Source: Isoetes taiwanensis
Taxonomy: Eukaryota > Streptophyta > Lycopodiopsida > Isoetales > Isoetaceae
Direction: 5' to 3'
Assembly: GCA_021234155.1 (NCBI GenBank)
Contig: JAJEKV010000143.1
Location: 186,001 to 250,000 of the forward strand
DNA: 64,000 nucleotides
The notes beneath the pieces were generated by a model. That model made no database searches and was not told where the DNA came from. It saw only the letters and a program-made list of their open reading frames with translations. Both the position numbers and the translations under genes were made by a program. Positions 32,567 through 43,280 of the stretch are shown piece after piece (within the stretch, counting starts at the first letter, position 1; every line of letters begins with the position of its first letter).

Positions 32567-33895
32567 GTCATTGCGTCGAAGGCCCTAGCACGGTTTGGTT
32601 CCAATTACATTTGTCTTGAAAAGAGTGCTTAGGTGTCGCGACTCGATTATCTCGACCTTCAACCATACGTGAGTTCTTTGAATGGGAGAGGAGGCAGAAG
32701 GGAAAAATGCTTCAAAACACCTGGCAAGAAGTGCCACCCTTCGAAAATGCTTGGGGGAGACATTTTGGAGGCGTAAAGAATGTTGTCAAGTGCATGCAAC
32801 CTTGCTTTGTCATGCCATCAAAACCCTTGATTCTTGAAGGCAAGCGGAAAGGTCCGAGGTGCTGGCACTCCATTCAATCCTTTCTACAGCTGATGGCCCC
32901 AATGCACCCTTTGACAATGCTAAGCGCGCAGCACTGCTTAGAGACTTTAATGAACGATGGAAGAAGTCCTACAATGATCTTCATGGCGCCGCACATGCTT
33001 TAGACCCACACAACCACGATATGGACCAGCATACAGATAAAGAAGTGATGGGTTCATTGAAGAAGGTGGCAAAAATGTTTTTACCCCCAAAATTTCGGAC
33101 TACAAAATTTTCATTGCCGAAGTTAACCCAATACCGTAACTTGAGTGGAAGGTGGGCAGATGAAGAGCTTCACGATGCACTGGAGAGTCACAAGAAGGAA
33201 CCAAATATGGCATCTTATGCATGGTGGCAAGCCCATGGACAGGTTACTGATACGTTACAGTCCCTTGCAATGACTATCCTCTCCTTGGTATCCTCCAATA
33301 GTGCAAGTGAGAGGAACTGGAGTGCTTATAAGTACATACATAGTGTGACACCTAAATCGCCTCTTGCATAAGAAGGTCGACAAACTTGTATATAACTTCT
33401 CAAATTGGCGGCTCTTGAATCGCAATGCTGGTGCAGCCGTAGTTGATAAGCTACAATTTCCTTTATGGATCACCCGCATTCTGAAGTGGAAGAGGACAAC
33501 TTCGAAGACAAGTGAGGACGAAGCCGCTTTGCCGAAATGTCGCTAACCATGTTGATGAGGACATTCAACGTGCCCATTTTGTCGATGCCGAAGATGATTT
33601 AGACAAGAACATGTTCTCGGATGACTCAAACGACAGCGAAGATACAGAAGAGGAGTCTGATACAGAAAGGCCAGGTCTAAATAATACAGGAGATCTTCTT
33701 GAGGACTTAATAGTACGTGAGCCAGCGGACTCTCCAATGCCAATGACCCAGACAAATAGGCAACGTGTCAGAAGAAACACGACTCGAGGACGTTGCAGCA
33801 GTAAGGAAAAGGGCCAAAGGAGGTTGAACCTAGGCCAGCATGCAGAAGAGGACGGAAGCCCAGATGATGAAACTGATGAAGATGGTGATGTCTAG
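32567..33895 (+). pseudogene. hAT transposase, C-terminal half with dimerisation domain and acidic tail
   Basis: It continues the 27.5-kb frame after the LINE: ASKALARFGSNYICLEK (about 32,572-32,622), WGRHFGGVKNVVKCMQP (about 32,750-32,800), LRDFNERWKKSYNDLHGAAH (about 32,935-32,995), then LSGRWADEELHDALESHKKE with ASYAWWQAHG (33,140-33,240) and the hAT dimerisation block NSASERNWSAYKYIHS (33,296-33,345), followed after a frameshift by HKKVDKLVYNFSNWRLLNRN. A 127-residue Asp/Glu-rich tail (33,512-33,895) ends the gene. At least three frameshifts or stops are present. The DUF659-plus-dimerisation layout marks a plant hAT. Confidence 0.9.
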
Positions 33896-34334
33896 AAAGA
33901 TGATGTGATGAGTACCCTCAGTCTATCTATTGTAACTGTTTATGAGGATGTTCAAACTATTGTAACCATTTTGGCACTATGAATAACAAGTAAAGTTTTT
34001 TGTTACAAGTATTTGTCTTCTATATATCTCGTCACCTTGTTTTATGTTTCTTTCATGTACGATGTTTCTTTCATGTATCATCATGGTTCACGTAACTTCG
34101 GTCCATGTTTCATTCATGTGTAACATCAGTCAACCTAAGTGCCTAGAGAAATCTCGCACCCGCCAAAGCCGGATTGACTTCCGTTGACGCTTGCCTCTTC
34201 GCATGCCACGGAATCTTGCTGACGAGAAGTAATCTACGCATGCCAAGGGGTCAAACGGCCACGGATCAGTCGATACGACTTTGACGGACACGAGACTTCA
34301 CAAGGTACATAATCTACATCCTCCCAACCACTCG
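33896..34334. other. 3' flank of the hAT transposase gene
   Basis: No gene is seen. Near the start a tandem pair of TTTCTTTCATGTA units (about 34,045-34,080) and AATAACAAGTAAAG suggest a 3' UTR. The remainder is unassigned. Confidence 0.4.
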
Positions 34335-34682
34335 TCAATCAGTAATCTCAAATGAACCCACAGAATCACAAGCAACCACTAGGCTGATATCATCTGCTGC
34401 CACAATATAAATAGAGTGCTCAAAAACCTTGTTACCTCAACCTCTAGAACGAGCGATTTTGCTCCCGGATTTCCATTGTGAGCCTCTTTGTGTAATATAA
34501 CCTAGCAAAGTGACTAAGCTACATTGACAGGAGAGACTACACAAGAGAGTCGAGCAAAGCTCGCTCTTTCTAGGCGAGGTAACAAGAATTTCGAGAAGTC
34601 TATATTGTTTGCAGCCGAAAAATATCAAGCCCGGTGAGTTGACAACCATTCAAGAGGGCCAGGGATGAAAGAGACTTAGTAC

Positions 34683-34803
34683 AAGCATCGAGACTTCCCA
34701 AAGCTTGCTTTCACCCCTCTTTGAACAATGGAACTTAGCATGTAAACTAAGCTACATTGCCCAAAGAGGAGGGGAAAGAAAGATTGGGAAGTCTCGATGC
34801 TTG
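34683..34803. ncRNA. Long hairpin 1 (candidate small-RNA precursor or MITE)
   Basis: Arms of 54 nt pair around the 8-nt loop CATGTAAA. The outer 17 nt GCATCGAGACTTCCCAA are perfectly complementary on the other arm; in all about 42 of 54 positions pair, before counting G-U pairs. That is the size and shape of a plant miRNA or young inverted-repeat precursor. No expression can be inferred. Confidence 0.5.
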
Positions 34804-34884
34804 AACTCATCAATCACTAACATCCAATTAACCCACATATTGTTATCTTGTTTTATGCCCACTTACCCCCGAAGACACAGGTCC

Positions 34885-35008
34885 AAGCTCGAGACGTCCC
34901 CTTTGCTTTCACACTTCGCCTTTATGGACAATGGAACTTAGCATGTAAACTAAGCTACATTGCCCAAAGAGGCGGGGGAAGGAAAACGGGGAAGTCTCAA
35001 AGCTTGAA
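34885..35008. ncRNA. Long hairpin 2, diverged copy of hairpin 1
   Basis: Same loop and inner stem (ACTTAGCATGTAAACTAAG). The outer arms are CAAGCTCGAGACGTCCCC and its partner ending GGGGAAGTCTCAAAGCTTG. It lies about 200 bp from hairpin 1 and is less well paired. Confidence 0.45.
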
Positions 35009-35364
35009 CTCATCAATCAGTAACATCTAATGAACCCATAGAATCGCAAGCAACCACTAAGCCTTATATCCTCCGTGGCCACAATAAAAATAGAGTACTC
35101 AAAAACCTTGAAGCCTCCTCTAGAATCGATCGATTTACCTTTCCGGCCCCCATTTTGGCGCGTCTTTGTGTAATATAACCTAGCAAAGTATCTAAGATAC
35201 ATTGACACAGAGACACGTAAAAGAGAGTCAGAGCAAAGCTCGCTCCTTCTAGAGGAGGTAACAAGAATTTCGAGAAGTCTATATTGTTTGCCATGGAGAA
35301 TATAAAGCCTGGTGACCTGACAACCATTCAAGAGGGTCGCGCTCTTGGCTTACTCCCTTTTCGA

Positions 35365-35454
35365 GTTTCCTGCTTGACGTATCTAAATCGCCACCTAAAA
35401 TGAGTGAGCGACCTCATCCTAGGGGGCAATTTAGATACATCAAACAGGACAAAC
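35365..35454. repeat. Inverted repeat with 30-bp arms
   Basis: GTTTCCTGCTTGACGTATCT continuing AAATCGCC pairs with GGCAATTTAGATACATCAAA continuing CAGGA, with few mismatches, around a loop of about 25 nt. Probably a tiny MITE relic. It lies between the hAT transposase and the convergent minus-strand gene. Confidence 0.7.
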
Positions 35455-35639
35455 AAAAGCGAATAAGACTGACATGAGTAAGACTTACTTTACTTAACTA
35501 TAATACAAACAACTCAAAGCGGCAACCCAACCCCCAAAATTTTATTAAGACAAAGAAATCCTCGTCAACAAACGTTGGTTCATTCATGTGCATCTGAGAT
35601 CTTAGGGAAAAATATCAAAAAATAAATGTAGATAGCAGC

Positions 35640-36632
35640 TCATGGGTTTAAGTACTCGTCTGCATCCAAGTTCACACCTTCGTCACCTGCTGGTCCAGGA
35701 GCGGGCGGCAGGTACTGATTAATGTCTGGCACCTCTTCACCTTCACGCGGTTCTTCTACCCCCCTCCAAAGGTCCATTTCATGTTGGGATTGGAACGCAT
35801 GAGCCATTCCATCCCTCTCCCGCGAGCAACCCGGAGGTGGCAAGGGAGGCATGCGTGATTGCGAGGTTGAGCATTGCATCTTTGGCGCCTCGGTATAATA
35901 TATCCATCATCTCTTTGGATGTAACCTACTGCCCATCATCCAATCCAACAAGCACCTCAAATGCATACGATGTCCACACCCTAAGGCATACCAACCAACT
36001 TGGGTTAGATTGTCCGCACACACTTGACAATATCTAAAGTCCCCGTTCTTTACATCGTCCCACTGACTTTCATATAGGTATTCAGGAGGGAGGTATGCAA
36101 TACCCTGCTCCTTGGAGACTCTAAGGGGATCAGAATCTAAGACTCTTGATATTGTGTGCATGTGCTCATTGTCTACTCTCAACACCGCATTTTCCCTACC
36201 CAAAGCTGCAAGTTGATTCTTCGTGTCTAATAATTCTGCAGCCATCTTGTCATGAGCATTTGCACGATCTTTTAAGCACAAGTTTTCCTCTGACAGAGTG
36301 AGGTTTCGACTTCTTTCATTCTCTAACTGAGCCTTGAGTTCTACCTCATCTGTCATTGCACCTGCTGCTGCAACCCCCGCCACATCTAAAAGTTTTATGG
36401 CATCTTGAAGCAGATAGGTTATAGTCATTGGCTCATCACCAAGAGCGCTTTCAGAATCGTCCGCGAGCTTCACTCTCTTGCTGCTACCACTGCCGCTTCC
36501 TTGTTTCCACTTTCTACTGGCATAATTTACGGGCTCCCCTCTCACAATCTCATAGTACACTTGCTTGGCAAACGTCTTGCTGAATTCGTGGTTTTTTATC
36601 ATTGTTCCTTTCACTTGCACCCACCTCTCCAA
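35640..36632 (-). CDS. Coiled-coil and RING-like finger segment of a gene inside the hAT
   Basis: The 241-residue open frame (35,907-36,632) starts MERWVQVKGTMIKNHEFSKT. It has a basic Gly/Ser linker, then a long heptad-rich helix (LKAQLENERSRNLTLSEENL onward, about 80 residues), then a RING-like start: CQVC (about 36,015-36,030) and GCGHRMHLRC (about 35,960-35,990). The final C-x2-C pair of a RING is missing before the stop. The next frame (35,640-35,879) is Pro/Glu-rich and ends LDADEYLNP; it may be a last exon. RING proteins are usually ubiquitin E3 ligases, but without the last cysteines this is inference. Reading frames here are cleaner than in the surrounding transposon remains. Confidence 0.6.
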
Positions 36633-37100
36633 AGCTTTAGCTCGGGACTTGAGGATCTTGCGGTCGTATGCCTTATACTTACCTGCTCTCCTGCTTGGCG
36701 GTCGGCGTCAACTGTTTTAGCGTCTAAATTGGCCTCGATATCCTCAAAATCGCCTCCATGTGGGCAACAACACAGGCCCATGTCACATGCAACTCCATGC
36801 ACCTCGTAAATTGTGACACCTTCTTTCTTGGCCACCTACGCCATTGCCCTCAACCTTAACAACTCTTTTGCACCTTCATTCATTCTAGCATGTTCACAGG
36901 CTTTTTGTATCTCATTGTGCCCCTAAGCTCGACAATGTAGGTAGAGAGGGAATTCAAATCCATCCGGTCCAGAGTTCTCAAAGTGTCCCAAGCCGCGGAG
37001 AAGTCTCCTCCATGCGGCGGTTTCACTAGCCCTTCTCTCATGTCTTTGATGAGAAGAACTTCGATTCTTGATGAGACGGCACCGGGTCGTTGAGACATTC
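36600..37100 (-). CDS. Middle segment of the kinase/RING gene, unknown domain
   Basis: Two short minus-strand frames share the motif PPHGGDF / CPHGGDF: VKPPHGGDFSAAWDTLRTLD (36,880-37,098) and CCCPHGGDFEDIEANLDAKT (36,611-36,835). The second overlaps the start of the RING-segment frame in a different phase, so splicing or a frameshift joins them. Two similar HGGDF segments suggest an internal duplication. I do not know this domain. Confidence 0.4.
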
Positions 37101-37310
37101 TTAAGTGTTTGGCACTAGGTATTTGTGAGTTCGTTTTCTTTAAGGATAGGCTTTACATTAAGCTACTTGAATAAATAAAAAACAACTCAATATGACTTAT
37201 AAATTATAAAAAAAAAACAAGTGCAACAAAAATAAATACATAAGAATGCCAAAGATGTTTTATTGAATAATTGTTCAATGATTATTTTTTTTGGTTGCAT
37301 ACAAGAGAGG

Positions 37311-39204
37311 TCATAAATGGCACGCTAAGCGTGAATTGGTCCAAATTGTCAAGATCGTCGCCCCTAACCCAACTTGAGGAATCCAATCTGATTCCGTTTG
37401 GGGTCTTGTGCAATGTGTTGGAGAGCAATTCCAGGTGCTCCGCATGGTGTTCAGTAGCTGGTTCAGATCAAACTTGCGTGCCTTATTTCGTATTGGGGAT
37501 TCGACACAGTGCTTCAAATAATCGCACATGTTTCGAAACCTCTGGCTTTGTTCATTGGTACCCATACTCTCCAAGAAAGAGTGCTTGCGTGCAAAATCAG
37601 CAAGGTAATAGATAAAGTAGGCTGCCCCTAAAGAGATCGAAGTCTACCCTTGCGTAACACCGTCTTAGTTCCATCTCTTTTTGGACCCCAATACAAATCA
37701 TCATGCATGTATGGATAGGCAAGCCTTTCATTCTCAATGGCCTTTTGGCAGCAACATCCATGCCTTTGTATTGCCCACCGCTTCACTTCCAATCGGCTCG
37801 CCTATTAGGCGTTCTTCTCCCCGATCCACATATACCAATATAAACACGGGGGTCCGTGCATCCTCTCTCTTTCCCAAAGTCAAAATGAAGCAAGACATTG
37901 CCCTGTAAGTCCATGTGTAGATGGTGCTCTTTATGAAGCTTAAGCAAGCCGCTTAAAAGCGACATAGTTAGATCACCCACTCTTTGAGCAACATATAACT
38001 CCCCTTTTCTTTCCGTGCTCAAAGCTTATGGACGCCAACCTCAACAAGAGGTTTACACCCTAATCTCTTAAATGCATGCACGGCAAACTCATTATCTCCA
38101 TGATGCACAAAAAGAGATGCACAAGAACCCCCATTCCAAGGGGAAATATCAACCCCTTCTTTTCCAACCCGGTTAATGCGACCAATGCGGCATGATAGAG
38201 CCACATGTCTAACCTGCATTTGTGATTCCCTCATGTTTTTCATCATGGCCTTTACTATCACATCGTGTCCGGCCGTACCTAACTTCACATCCTCATTCTG
38301 AAATTTAACACAATAGGGTTCATCTTTAAGAAAACTAGAACCCAAGATATTGCATTTGAACACCGTTCCATATGTTCCTGAACTAATTCTGGTCCTGTTC
38401 ATTATTTGAGAGGAATCCACCATTGCAAACCATATAGTTTTGGCATCTGCCCTTTTTCTTGCTTCCCACTCTTTATCGGGTCTCACCAGGGGCGCTTTGT
38501 CTCTAATAGTCCCGTGCCAACACTTTCTTAACTAGGTGAGGGGGTTGATGGGTTTCTTTTCTAAGCTTTCGATTCGTCCAAGCTGTGTTCCATTCCACAA
38601 CCTTATCTTTTAAAGACTCTCTCAAGCGGGGACTAGTTAGATTTGCCACTGCATGAATCATATTTCCAGTTGCACGGGATACATTGCCATCTATCCAAGC
38701 ATACCTTTCAGAAGGAGTCTTTTCAGGTTCTACGTCTATCATTCGAGGCCCAAAAGCTCTCTCAGCATCTCTCATGAGATTTGAGTGGAAGTCTAGCCAT
38801 CCTTCATCTGTTGTAGTAATCAACTCTAACTCAGATGGGGTGGCAGCACATATTCGCTCACAGAGCCAATTCATTAAAGCGGGTCTTAAGGAGGACCACG
38901 GCTGTTGGGGTCTTGATCTTTTTCTCTGCATCTTAGTAGAGGACTCAGCCTCTGGGTTCATGTGAGGCTCTGCTTCTACCCTAGGTCCTTCTTTAGGGCT
39001 CATGTGAGGCTCTGCTTCTACCCTAGGTCCTTCTTTAGGGCTCATGTGAGGCTCTGCTGCTTCTAGTCTAAGCCCGTCTAACTCTTGTGGATTCATAGCA
39101 GCTTTAGAAGAAACTGTGTATAGATAGCGATATGCCAACTGTAACAAAGCAGCAACAATACCTACAAATCTGGGGAAAAAAAAACCCACTTTAGTGAGTG
39201 TCAA
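37311..39204 (-). pseudogene. Protein-kinase-like gene portion inside the hAT
   Basis: N-terminal frame 38,503-39,204 (233 residues): a hydrophobic start that may be upstream read-through (a second Met lies at 39,096), a 14-residue repeat EPHMSPKEGPRVEA, then LRPALMNWLCERICAATPSE and RYAWIDGNVSRATGNMIHAV. The next frame (38,019-38,500) has a glycine-rich loop RISSGTYGTVFKC (about 38,358-38,396) and YCVKFQNE with a probable ATP-binding Lys. Frame 37,783-38,022 has a hinge-like LYVAQRVGDL and catalytic loop HMDLQGNVLLHFDFG (about 37,873-37,920): Asp, Asn and DFG are present, HRD reads HMD. C-lobe-like text continues to 37,311. Frame changes near 38,490 and 38,030 could be introns or lesions, so integrity is uncertain. 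Confidence 0.62.
38955..39060 (-). repeat. Coding minisatellite, 42-45 bp unit
   Basis: The unit encoding EPHMSPKEGPRVEA occurs about two and a half times in tandem; the DNA copies carrying CTCATGTGAGGCTCTGC are almost identical. It falls in the N-terminal part of the kinase-like frame. Confidence 0.9.
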
Positions 39205-40149
39205 TAATGCCGAAATAGTTCATTAAGATTCTAGTAAACTACTAAGTTTCAAGCTTGAAAGTTGTAGGCACCCTATTGAGTTTAACAAGTTTTCTCATTC
39301 TCGTCAACAGGTTTACCTTATGATCTGACCCAGCTACTGACTCCATTAGGAAACTCCCTGGCGGCACTCAACTGAACATATTGCATAAGACCACCTAGCA
39401 AAGTCATAAATATTTAATGAAATATACGCCACTCCCTATATTAGTGTTGGACTTTCGTCAACAACACCGTCAGAAAATAGGGTATATCTCATTAAATATT
39501 CTTCTGACCTTCCATAAGAGTACAACACCCACCTTTTAGCACCAACACCAAAACCAACAAGCGGCGGAGAGGGCTATATCCGAAATGGGAGGTTGACCCT
39601 AGCAATCCTCGACATCGCACAATGACACCCACCCTCGGCATGGCACAATTCAATGTGGCACGCCAGGCGAGGGTCACTGCCTCAGCCAAGAATCACTCCG
39701 AACTAAAACCTAGTCTCTCTTAAAAAACTCCCTACCCTCACTACTACTGTTGTCGATGAAAGGGTAGGCAACCAAATTAAAGGGTAGGCAACCAAATTTC
39801 TCTTTTTTATTTTTTTATTTTATTTTTATTTCATTATTTTTTTTCCTTCTTTTATTATTTCTGTTCTATTGTTTTTTTTTTCATTATTTTTTTCATAAAA
39901 ATCAGTCTGGATTCGACCATAGAACGAGACGCTCACCATCGTCACGCCCCTCAATGGAGGGGGGCAACAGGCGAGGGCCTCACTATGGAGGAACCCTAGA
40001 CCTACAATAAAAAAAACAACAAAAAACTAACTAGGTTTGCCTAAAAACTAAGGAAAATGTAAAAAAAGGGAAAAGGGGCACAGGTTGTGAAGGAGGGCGC
40101 AGGTGGTTTACCTTTTTCTGCGCAAAAACAAAGAGAATGCGCCTCCAAA
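39205..40149. other. hAT interior right part, non-coding
   Basis: Contains a hairpin with 19-bp arms (AATATTTAATGAAATATAC near 39,411-39,430 and GTATATCTCATTAAATATT near 39,483-39,501), a doubled AAAGGGTAGGCAACCAAAT (about 39,760-39,798) and a T-rich tract (39,800-39,900). No gene recognised. Confidence 0.5.
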
Positions 40150-40539
40150 TATATAAAGAAAAGTTCGCGTAAGCGAAAACTACTATTTCGCTTTACGCTG
40201 AAACCCGCAGTTTAAACTTATAAAACAAATTTTACGCGAACAAAAATAATTTCGCGTGCGAAAAATCCCCGCTTAAACTACGAAAAAGTTTCGCTGTGTT
40301 TAAACCTAAGAATTCAAACTTCTGGTCGCGGGCGGGATTCGCTGTAAGCAAAATTAAACTTTAAACTATTTAAAAAATGTTCAAGGTAGTTTAAACGATG
40401 GTTTAAACTTTACGCCCGAATTTTTTTTTCCTAGGCATGAAGTATTAAATCTGAAAAAAACATATTTTTCCCAAAAATATGTATTTTTGGACTTTATACG
40501 TCTGGAAAAATAATTTCATACGTACAGAACCTATCCCAG
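40150..40539 (-). repeat. hAT right terminal and subterminal region
   Basis: Dense in TTTAAAC and in CGCGTAAGCGAAA or TTTACGCGAA, mirroring 15,600-15,960, then TATACGTC and the terminal GAACCTATCCCAG. The right end closely matches the relic at 43,281-43,381. Confidence 0.82.
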
Positions 40540-40547
40540 TCCCTGAC
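40540..40547. repeat. 8-bp target-site duplication of the hAT, right
   Basis: TCCCTGAC, identical to 15,501-15,508. Confidence 0.85.
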
Positions 40548-40797
40548 TCCATTTATAGCGTCACATTGTCGTTTCTATTTTTTTTTTTGGAATACATCCA
40601 TGATTACTCAACTTTGAGCATCAACTTGAGCATCCTGTGTGTACTGTATATGTGTCCTGTGTAGGCATAATAAAGTCAAAATATTAGCATCATCCTTAAA
40701 TGTTATGCATATGCCAAGAGTTCAATCATTGCGTTTTGCTCAATTAATATAACATGGAGAGATATGACACTAGTAAAACCAATGAAATGAAATATCT

Positions 40798-43164
40798 AAA
40801 AAAAAACCCGGAAACAGCTAGTCCAAGCAACGACTTACTAGCAGATCAGACTACATCGGTCAATCCCTCAATAGTCTTATCATTCCATACATGGACCGAG
40901 CTAATCCAAGATGGCATACCTTCTCCATGATCTTTAAACGATACACATGTTCATGCCTTAGTTCAGCTGTGTACTTACACCCTTTAGAACTAAAAAATTT
41001 AGCATTACTAATTACATGATCATTTGCTAAACCTTTCAAGGTTAATACATCTGGTCATATCAATTTTAGTACTACAGAATTAAAGAGCAAGATGCTTTTT
41101 TTAATTAAATACAAGGCATCATACATGAGCCATGGTAAAAAGTTGGCTAGATTTAGATACCCAAGTGTTAAACTAAATACACAAGCTTTAACTTATGCAT
41201 GGAATAAGCTGGCCACCCAAGTGTTAAACTAAATATACAAGCATTAACTTATGTATGGAATAAGATAACAGAATAACTTAAGTTATCTTCCTTAAAACAA
41301 AAGAGATATTGTCTAGCATAACGCCCCTTTTTTTTAAACAAATAGACCTCAGTTAGTTGCTGCCACTATAGAAGTTCCTGTAAGCCAAGATGTGCAGCCA
41401 GTTGACCTTGGCATCCCAAATCCATCCTTTCGATTCCATCATCCATGCAAAACACCTAATCCTAGGACAAGAGAACCACATTGAGAGGAGAATATCCGCA
41501 CCTGCAGCCAAACAAGCAAACATTAGCACGAAGTGGTAATGATGTAGGGGCCAAAAGGTACATTGGGTATTCTCGGCTCATCGCCCTTCACTCAATATGT
41601 AGCCTCTTGCCCTTTGTTAGTGGAAGCAAATGGAGAATAGAATGCAAAATATAGAAGAATAAATTCAGTACAAATTTTTAGAATTCTAAAAAATGTCTTA
41701 TGCAACCAGCATAGTTTATCGCCTCGAAAGCATCTTACTTTTGCAAATGTGGTATCACTTCAAGGTGTGCACCAATCATGCAAAATGGTGTTTCAATAAA
41801 AAATCAAAACCTTATTATAAACAAGACTAAATTGCAGTTTATAAGCATCTGCAATATTCCAATTGTTAAGAAAAGGTAGACTGAGCAGGACCAGTCACCT
41901 GAAGTTCGACTTGCTTAGAATTAGCCTTGTGCACAGACTGGCGCTTCTGCCATAAACTTGCTATTCTTGTTCTGGAAAAAGGCACATTCCTTGCAATTGT
42001 AATATATGTCATTTCATTTGGTATAATGCTTCTCTTGTCTTCCGTGATGAATATATGCATCACAAGACTGCTCTGCTTGAAAAAATGGGGCAAACAAATA
42101 AAAAATCATAAGGTAGAAGAGCCGAAATTGTTCTTAAAGAACCAAAAATCTGAAATCATCTCAAAAATCTAATTTAGAGATGGAAAAGGTATCCAGAAGC
42201 AGCAAAATCTTAGACCTACCGGTTCAAGATGAGACGACAAACTGCTGGCTGCTGACAACAAGGTCGGAATAGTTCTTGGAGGATCAAAATCCGAAATGAT
42301 ATTATAGATGGAGAAGACATTTCGAAATATCAAGCATTGAGACAAATTGATCAGATCAAATGGCAGACACTACCCTATTTTTTGGACGGCACACCTTCTT
42401 GGGTGCAATCATGCACCACAATCATGACCACAATCATGCAGGATACTACAATCATATAGGTTTCTGTTTTAAATGAAAAATCAAATCCATGATTAAACTA
42501 CAGTATGTTCTGCCATCTTCATTCTGCCATGAAAAAATTAAAGCAAAATGATCCAGTTACCTGAAGCTTATTTGATCAAGTTATTCTTGCTCATAAATAG
42601 AGTTTACAAGGAGGCTGAGCGTTCTCTCTGCTGTAATGCATCCCTGGTTCCTTCATAGTCATCCCAGCTTATATGCTTGCAGAAATAGATGAACTTTGCA
42701 GTATCCAACATGTTTAGGATATCAAATAAGCTGATTTTCGGATCTTCAGAGCAAACCCATTATAAAATATTTGCCATTCTTCCTTTGGAGCATGCTAACA
42801 GTCAAGGAAGCTGCTAGTTCCTTTTGTAAGCCACGAAAATGGCCATCTATTTATGTGGCCTTTGTTTGCTCAGAAAGAACACATAATGCTGGACGTACAT
42901 AGAGACTATTCTAAGAGTCCAACAGCCACGAAAATAGCCTTCTTTTGGTGGCCATTTTGCTCCAAGCAAGGCACACACTGTCGCTGGAAGTGCCGCCATG
43001 TCATGCAAGAGATATGCATGATTTTTGTGTGCAAAAGCCCTAATCTTCTTTGGTGATAAACCTTAAAGAAACCCAGCATGCGATTTACCACTTTTTGGAT
43101 TCCAAAAGTTAATACAATTCATTCTATTAGGACCTTAATAAATTCAAGGCCAAAAATTGTTGCC
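40798..43164. repeat. 2.37-kb direct repeat, copy B
   Basis: Same as 12,618-14,994, in the same orientation, with scattered substitutions (about 6 in 222 bp over the best-conserved frame, 41,866-42,093) and a roughly 12-bp deletion near 41,213. It lies 250 bp beyond the hAT right end. Confidence 0.93.
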
Positions 43165-43222
43165 AACATATTGTTCTAGAATAATTATATCCGTATCCCA
43201 TGCCTAAGAGCACATTCTAGAA

Positions 43223-43237
43223 AAAGATGTAATTATC

Positions 43238-43271
<34 letters not shown>
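43223..43271. repeat. (AAT)n microsatellite and A-run
   Basis: AATAATAAT repeats run into an A-run just after repeat copy B. Confidence 0.9.
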
Positions 43272-43280
43272 TCATGCCGG

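Larger units (their letters stand above)
34335..35335. repeat. Duplicated block of about 330 bp flanking two hairpin units
   Basis: Unit 34,335-34,665 recurs at 35,008-35,335. Both contain GAACCCA-AGAATC-CAAGCAACCACTA, TTTGTGTAATATAACCTAGC, GGTAACAAGAATTTCGAGAA and TGACAACCATTCAAGAGGG, with many substitutions elsewhere. Between them lie two copies of a hairpin sequence. No coding is evident. Confidence 0.88.
15509..40539 (+). mobile_element. 25-kb hAT (DUF659-type) DNA transposon with nested retroelements and a cargo gene
   Basis: The left end is CAGGGATAGGTTC (15,509) and the right end is GAACCTATCCCAG (to 40,539): 13-bp inverted repeats with one mismatch. They lie directly next to TCCCTGAC on both sides. 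Subterminal zones (15,600-15,960 and 40,150-40,420) are dense in TTTAAAC and in TTCGCG/CGCGAA. hAT transposase remnants lie inside in the plus orientation. Nested inside are a Ty3/gypsy element (16,302-27,407) and a LINE within the transposase gene (about 28,710-32,562); removing them leaves about 10 kb. A convergent minus-strand kinase/RING gene lies at 35.6-39.2 kb. The transposase is broken, so the element can no longer act by itself. A relic right end of a sibling copy lies at 43,281-43,381. Confidence 0.85.

Noticed and set aside
34437-35331. Small proteins in the repeated frames (70-104 residues)
   Set aside because: They lie in a duplicated non-coding block with hairpins and are not conserved between the copies.
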